From: Flavobacterium sp. | GTDB taxonomy: Bacteria; Bacteroidota; Bacteroidia; Flavobacteriales; Flavobacteriaceae | Assembly: GCA_018062725.1 (NCBI GenBank) | Contig: JAGORP010000041.1 | Coordinates: 1 to 15,700, forward strand | Direction: 5' to 3' | DNA length: 15,700 nt | Shown: in pieces, positions 14,300 to 15,700 of the stretch | How the letters are laid out: every line of letters begins with the position of its first letter | Position numbering within the stretch: position 1 is the first letter of the stretch | The notes under the pieces: model-generated | Database searches by the model: none | Seen by the model: the letters and a program-made list of their open reading frames with translations, nothing else | Told to the model about the DNA's origin: nothing | Made by a program: the position numbers and the translations under genes

Positions 14300-15100
14300 T
14301 TAATTCCCTAATTCAATGGCTTTTCTATTGGCCTCGAAAATGGCTTTATTTATAATTTCTTCTAAAAGATTGTCTTTAAAAACAGCTAAAGCGCTTTCGG
14401 TAGTCCCGCCTTTTGAAGCCACTTTTGCAATTAAATCTTCATTGGAAAGTTCAATTGCGCTTTGTAAATTTATAGCGCCTAAAAAAGTCTGTCTTACTAA
14501 CAATTCAGCTTCCGAATAAGTAAATCCTAAACTTTCGGCAGCTTTTATCATTGCATTCATAAAATAAAAAACATAAGCTGGACCACTTCCTGAAACGGCT
14601 GTAGCAGGATTTAACATACTTTCATTTTCTACATAAATAGATTTTCCAGTGGTGTTAATAAGGTTTTGGACGATAAACAAATCTTTTCGATCTACCGCTT
14701 CCGATGCTGAAAAAACTGTCATCCCTTGTCCTATTTGAGTACCTAAGTTAGGCATAGAACGTACCACTTTTTTAATTCCTAGAAGGCGTTCAATTTTTTC
14801 AATTGAAACACCCGCCATTACAGAAAGCACCAACGTATTCTTACTTAATTTCCCGTTTAGAAAATTAGCTACATTACCAAACTCCTGAGGTTTAACTGAT
14901 AGTATGACGATATCAATTTCTTGATGCGTTGGGAAAATTTCTGTTGAAAAATTGTCTAAAGGAATAGAAAAACATTCTTGTATTTTAGGCAATGTTCGGG
15001 TATAAACAAAGATATCTTCTTTCTTTATAAAACGGGATTTGATAAAACTTCCTGCAAAGATTTTTCCTAAATTTCCGTAACCAATTATTGCTATTTTCAT
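14300..15100 (-). CDS. proC: Pyrroline-5-carboxylate reductase
   Basis: 266 residues, a normal ProC length. It reduces 1-pyrroline-5-carboxylate to L-proline with NAD(P)H, the last step of proline synthesis, in the cytoplasm. The N-terminal Rossmann motif is IGYGNLG (6-12). Further signatures are L-S-V-K-P (67-71), V-M-A-G-V-S (94-99), VRSMPNLG (113-120), the active-site helix ATAVSGSGPAYVFYF (166-180) and SKGGTTESAL (229-238), which forms the substrate pocket. All conserved positions I can judge are intact. The gene follows the yidC terminator by only 23 bases, and I see no perfect TAnnTTTG box there. Expression may depend on a diverged promoter or read-through from yidC. Confidence 0.96.
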   Translation of the reverse strand: MKIAIIGYGNLGKIFAGSFIKSRFIKKEDIFVYTRTLPKIQECFSIPLDNFSTEIFPTHQEIDIVILSVKPQEFGNVANFLNGKLSKNTLVLSVMAGVSIEKIERLLGIKKVVRSMPNLGTQIGQGMTVFSASEAVDRKDLFIVQNLINTTGKSIYVENESMLNPATAVSGSGPAYVFYFMNAMIKAAESLGFTYSEAELLVRQTFLGAINLQSAIELSNEDLIAKVASKGGTTESALAVFKDNLLEEIINKAIFEANRKAIELGN

Positions 15101-15123
15101 TTTCTTATTCCGTATTAAAAATA

Positions 15124-15157
15124 AAACCCTGCTTGCAAATAGTCACAAACAGGGTTT
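15124..15157 (-). terminator. Terminator of yidC
   Basis: AAACCCTG (15124-15131) pairs with CAGGGTTT (15150-15157). After one mismatch, three more pairs (15133-15135 with 15146-15148) close a 10-base loop. On the minus strand the stem is followed by TTTTATTTTT, a good U-rich tail. It sits between yidC (stop at 15176) and proC. Confidence 0.75.
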
Positions 15158-15175
15158 CACTTTCCTATAAATATA

Positions 15176-15700
15176 TTATTTTTTATTCGCTTTCTTTTGC
15201 GCCTCCGCTTGTTCCATTGCTTCTTGAAGCTTTTGCTGGAATTTGCTCGGTTTTTTAGGCTCTTTTAATTTATTTTCTTGAATTTGAGCATGAATTTTTT
15301 TCTCATCCACTACATAATTCTTAATGTAGAACATAATTCCTAACGTCATGATGTTAGAAAACAAGTTGTATAAACTTAATCCAGAACCGTAATTATTAAA
15401 GAAAATTAACATCATAATTGGCGACATCCAAATCATCATTTTCATAATTTTTCCCATATCTGGCATACCTTCTTGTTGAGGAGCAGCCATTTGTTGGTCA
15501 CCTGTTGTATATTTCATATAGAAAAAGATAGCAATAGAAGCCAAAATTGGAAATAAACTAACGTGGTCTCCATATAATGGGATTGTAAATGGAAGTTTGA
15601 AAATTGAATCATACGATGATAAATCTTGAGCCCATAAAAACCCTTGCTGTCTCAATTCTATTGCAGATGGAAAATATTTGAATGAAGCAAACATAAAAGG
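15176..15700 (-). CDS. yidC: Membrane protein insertase YidC, C-terminal part (partial)
   Basis: The frame is open to the window edge, so the first visible residues (PFMFASFKYFPSAIELR) are internal and the methionine at 15694 is not the start. The segment F-P-S-A-I-E-L-R-x-x-x-F-L-W-A-x-D-L-S-S-Y-D is the conserved region of the YidC/Oxa1 insertase core. Membrane segments follow at S-L-F-P-I-L-A-S-I-A-I-F-F and at the Met-rich W-M-S-P-I-M-M-L-I-F-F to L-G-I-M-F-Y-I. YidC inserts and folds inner-membrane proteins, alone or with SecYEG. The last 30 or so residues are a Lys/Gln/Glu-rich tail with many basic residues, of the kind that contacts ribosomes in YidC proteins with long tails. The periplasmic domain and first membrane segments lie outside the window. 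Confidence 0.93.
   Translation of the reverse strand, partial: PFMFASFKYFPSAIELRQQGFLWAQDLSSYDSIFKLPFTIPLYGDHVSLFPILASIAIFFYMKYTTGDQQMAAPQQEGMPDMGKIMKMMIWMSPIMMLIFFNNYGSGLSLYNLFSNIMTLGIMFYIKNYVVDEKKIHAQIQENKLKEPKKPSKFQQKLQEAMEQAEAQKKANKK

Noticed and set aside
1..15700. CRISPR arrays, IS elements, tRNA genes, phage or integrase genes
   Set aside because: No regularly spaced repeats, transposase or integrase motifs, tRNA-like cloverleaf ends or attachment-site duplications were seen on either strand.

Overview
The window looks like a stretch of chromosome from a flavobacterium (Bacteroidota, family Flavobacteriaceae, probably Flavobacterium or a close relative). The evidence is the low G+C content, A-rich leaders in place of Shine-Dalgarno sites, and several -7 boxes of the Bacteroidota form TAnnTTTG. 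Other signs are lipoproteins with acidic residues right after the lipid-bearing cysteine, a subtilase with a type IX secretion (T9SS) C-terminal sorting domain, a PafA-type phosphatase, and a YidC and MnmA of Bacteroidota type. I see no IS element, prophage, CRISPR array, tRNA or rRNA.

Layout. (1) Positions 1-3261, plus strand: a tight gene train of exported proteins. It holds the tail of a FISUMP-domain protein, a seven-bladed RCC1-repeat lipoprotein, an OmpA-domain protein, a 50-residue protein and a small lipoprotein, and ends in a strong hairpin. (2) Positions 3290-4612: a minus-strand TerB-fold protein diverges from a plus-strand DUF1456 protein. The latter converges on a small minus-strand secreted protein through a shared terminator. 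(3) Positions 4879-7574: sucC (minus) and lysA (plus) diverge from a 217-bp AT-rich region that contains an 18-bp palindrome and a -7 box for each gene. (4) Positions 7548-13499, minus strand: mnmA, a T9SS-secreted subtilase, a nitronate monooxygenase/FabK-like flavoprotein, a small secreted protein and pafA. The last two overlap by one base. A bidirectional terminator lies between pafA and lysA. (5) Positions 13501-15700, minus strand: yidC (cut by the window edge), its terminator, proC, and a MORN-repeat exported protein that runs up to the mnmA promoter.

Functional picture. Most of the window is core housekeeping: TCA-cycle substrate-level phosphorylation (SucC), lysine and proline biosynthesis (LysA, ProC), tRNA thiolation (MnmA) and membrane-protein insertion (YidC). 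Mixed in are exported proteins typical of this phylum, such as the phosphate-scavenging PafA and a secreted protease. The region least explained by known families is 1-3261, where five small-to-medium genes, nearly all for exported proteins, appear to be one transcription unit. The second least explained is the pair pafA plus its coupled small secreted partner. I found no clearly new multi-gene system. The best leads are modest and are listed as findings.
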